DNA of 7,472 nt from Ferruginibacter sp. Lineage in GTDB: Bacteria; Bacteroidota; Bacteroidia; Chitinophagales; Chitinophagaceae. This document shows, piece after piece, positions 7,020-7,472 of this stretch (positions are counted from its first letter, which is position 1; every line of letters begins with the position of its first letter). The notes below the pieces were generated by a model. It was given only the letters and a program-made list of their open reading frames with translations. It searched no databases and was not told where the DNA came from. The stretch lies in the NCBI GenBank assembly GCA_025362765.1, contig JANYFI010000101.1, positions 1-7,472 on the forward strand, in the 5' to 3' direction. Made by a program: the position numbers and the translations under genes.

Positions 7020-7472
7020 TTAATGTTCACTTAATAATGTTTTTGTTATAGCCTGGTCTGTGGTAAATAATTTTGCATAATAAACTCCTGTATTCAAAGC
7101 CGCTATTTTTTTGTCAATGACGTTAAATCCTTTTTGAAGCGTAATTTTATTAGTATACAATATCCTTCCACTAACATCCGCTAAAATAATCTGTATTGCC
7201 TGCTCTGAATTACTATTAAGTAGCATTTTTATGTTTGAATTACTTACAGAAAGGGCTACATTGAATAAGGTAAAAGAGGGCACATTTGTTACAGATACAC
7301 GCACAGTCTTACTATATTCTATGCTGCCATCAATATCAATCATTACTAACCTGTAGAAATTTATTCCTTTTGCAGGGAAATTATCAGCGAAGTTGTAATT
7401 GATTTGAATATTGACGAGGTTATTTGCATTGAGTTCCCCAATATTTTCAAAATCCTTTCCATTGCTGCTTCT
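7020..7472 (-). CDS. T9SS-exported protein, C-terminal 150 residues (5' cut by window edge)
   Basis: The frame is open from the right window edge to a TAA at 7020-7022, giving 150 residues without a true start; a Met at 7341-7343 is internal, because the frame and the conserved domain continue upstream of it. The first part (7472-7300) reads GKDFENIGELNA, then Y-N-F-A-D-N-F-P-A-K-G-I-N-F-Y-R-L and D-I-D-G-S-I-E-Y-S-K. This is the widespread module before the sorting signal in T9SS cargo (pattern F-x-x-I-G ... Y-x-F-x-D ... G-x-N-Y-Y-R-L-x-x-x-D-x-D-G ... Y-S). The last 80 or so residues form the sorting domain, with V-S-G-R-I-L-Y and L-N-T-G-V-Y-Y-A-K-L-F. The protein should be exported across the outer membrane. 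The functional N-terminal part lies outside the window. Convergent with the MBOAT-SGNH operon. Confidence 0.88.
   Translation of the reverse strand, partial: RSSNGKDFENIGELNANNLVNIQINYNFADNFPAKGINFYRLVMIDIDGSIEYSKTVRVSVTNVPSFTLFNVALSVSNSNIKMLLNSNSEQAIQIILADVSGRILYTNKITLQKGFNVIDKKIAALNTGVYYAKLFTTDQAITKTLLSEH

Overview
The window looks like accessory chromosome of a low-GC member of the Bacteroidota (Chitinophagia/Sphingobacteriia-like). Two genes end in type IX secretion (T9SS) C-terminal sorting domains. One of them carries SprB-type repeats, gene starts lack strong Shine-Dalgarno sites, and the left edge holds fragments of insertion sequences of types common in this phylum. All family assignments are read by eye from the sequence; no database search was run.

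Layout from left to right. Positions 1-312 are a mobile-element graveyard: the C-terminal end of an IS1595/ISXO2-like transposase (plus strand) runs directly into what reads as the left end of an IS21-family element (minus strand), with three regularly spaced terminal repeats and about 20 codons of an istA-like gene. Positions 319-3870 (minus) hold one very large secreted surface protein: signal peptide, right-handed parallel beta-helix, a carbohydrate-binding-module-like domain, three near-identical SprB repeats and a T9SS sorting domain. Positions 3871-4449 are a 579-base AT-rich divergent intergenic region. Positions 4450-6852 (plus) are a two-gene operon: an AlgI/DltB-type membrane-bound O-acyltransferase (MBOAT) and, 12 bases later, a membrane-anchored SGNH-hydrolase-like protein. 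A strong hairpin terminator lies at 6960-6998. From 7020 to the right edge (minus) is the 3' part of another T9SS-exported protein, convergent with the operon.

How the genes may work together. MBOAT plus SGNH pairs are the standard two-part machine for O-acylating extracytoplasmic glycans: the MBOAT moves the acyl group across the inner membrane and the SGNH protein passes it to the polymer. The divergent beta-helix/CBM/SprB protein is predicted to be surface-exposed and to bind or process a polysaccharide. A cell-surface or exopolysaccharide modification locus is a reasonable inference, but the glycan and the chemistry are not shown by the sequence. I found no CRISPR array, tRNA, rRNA or recognisable riboswitch.
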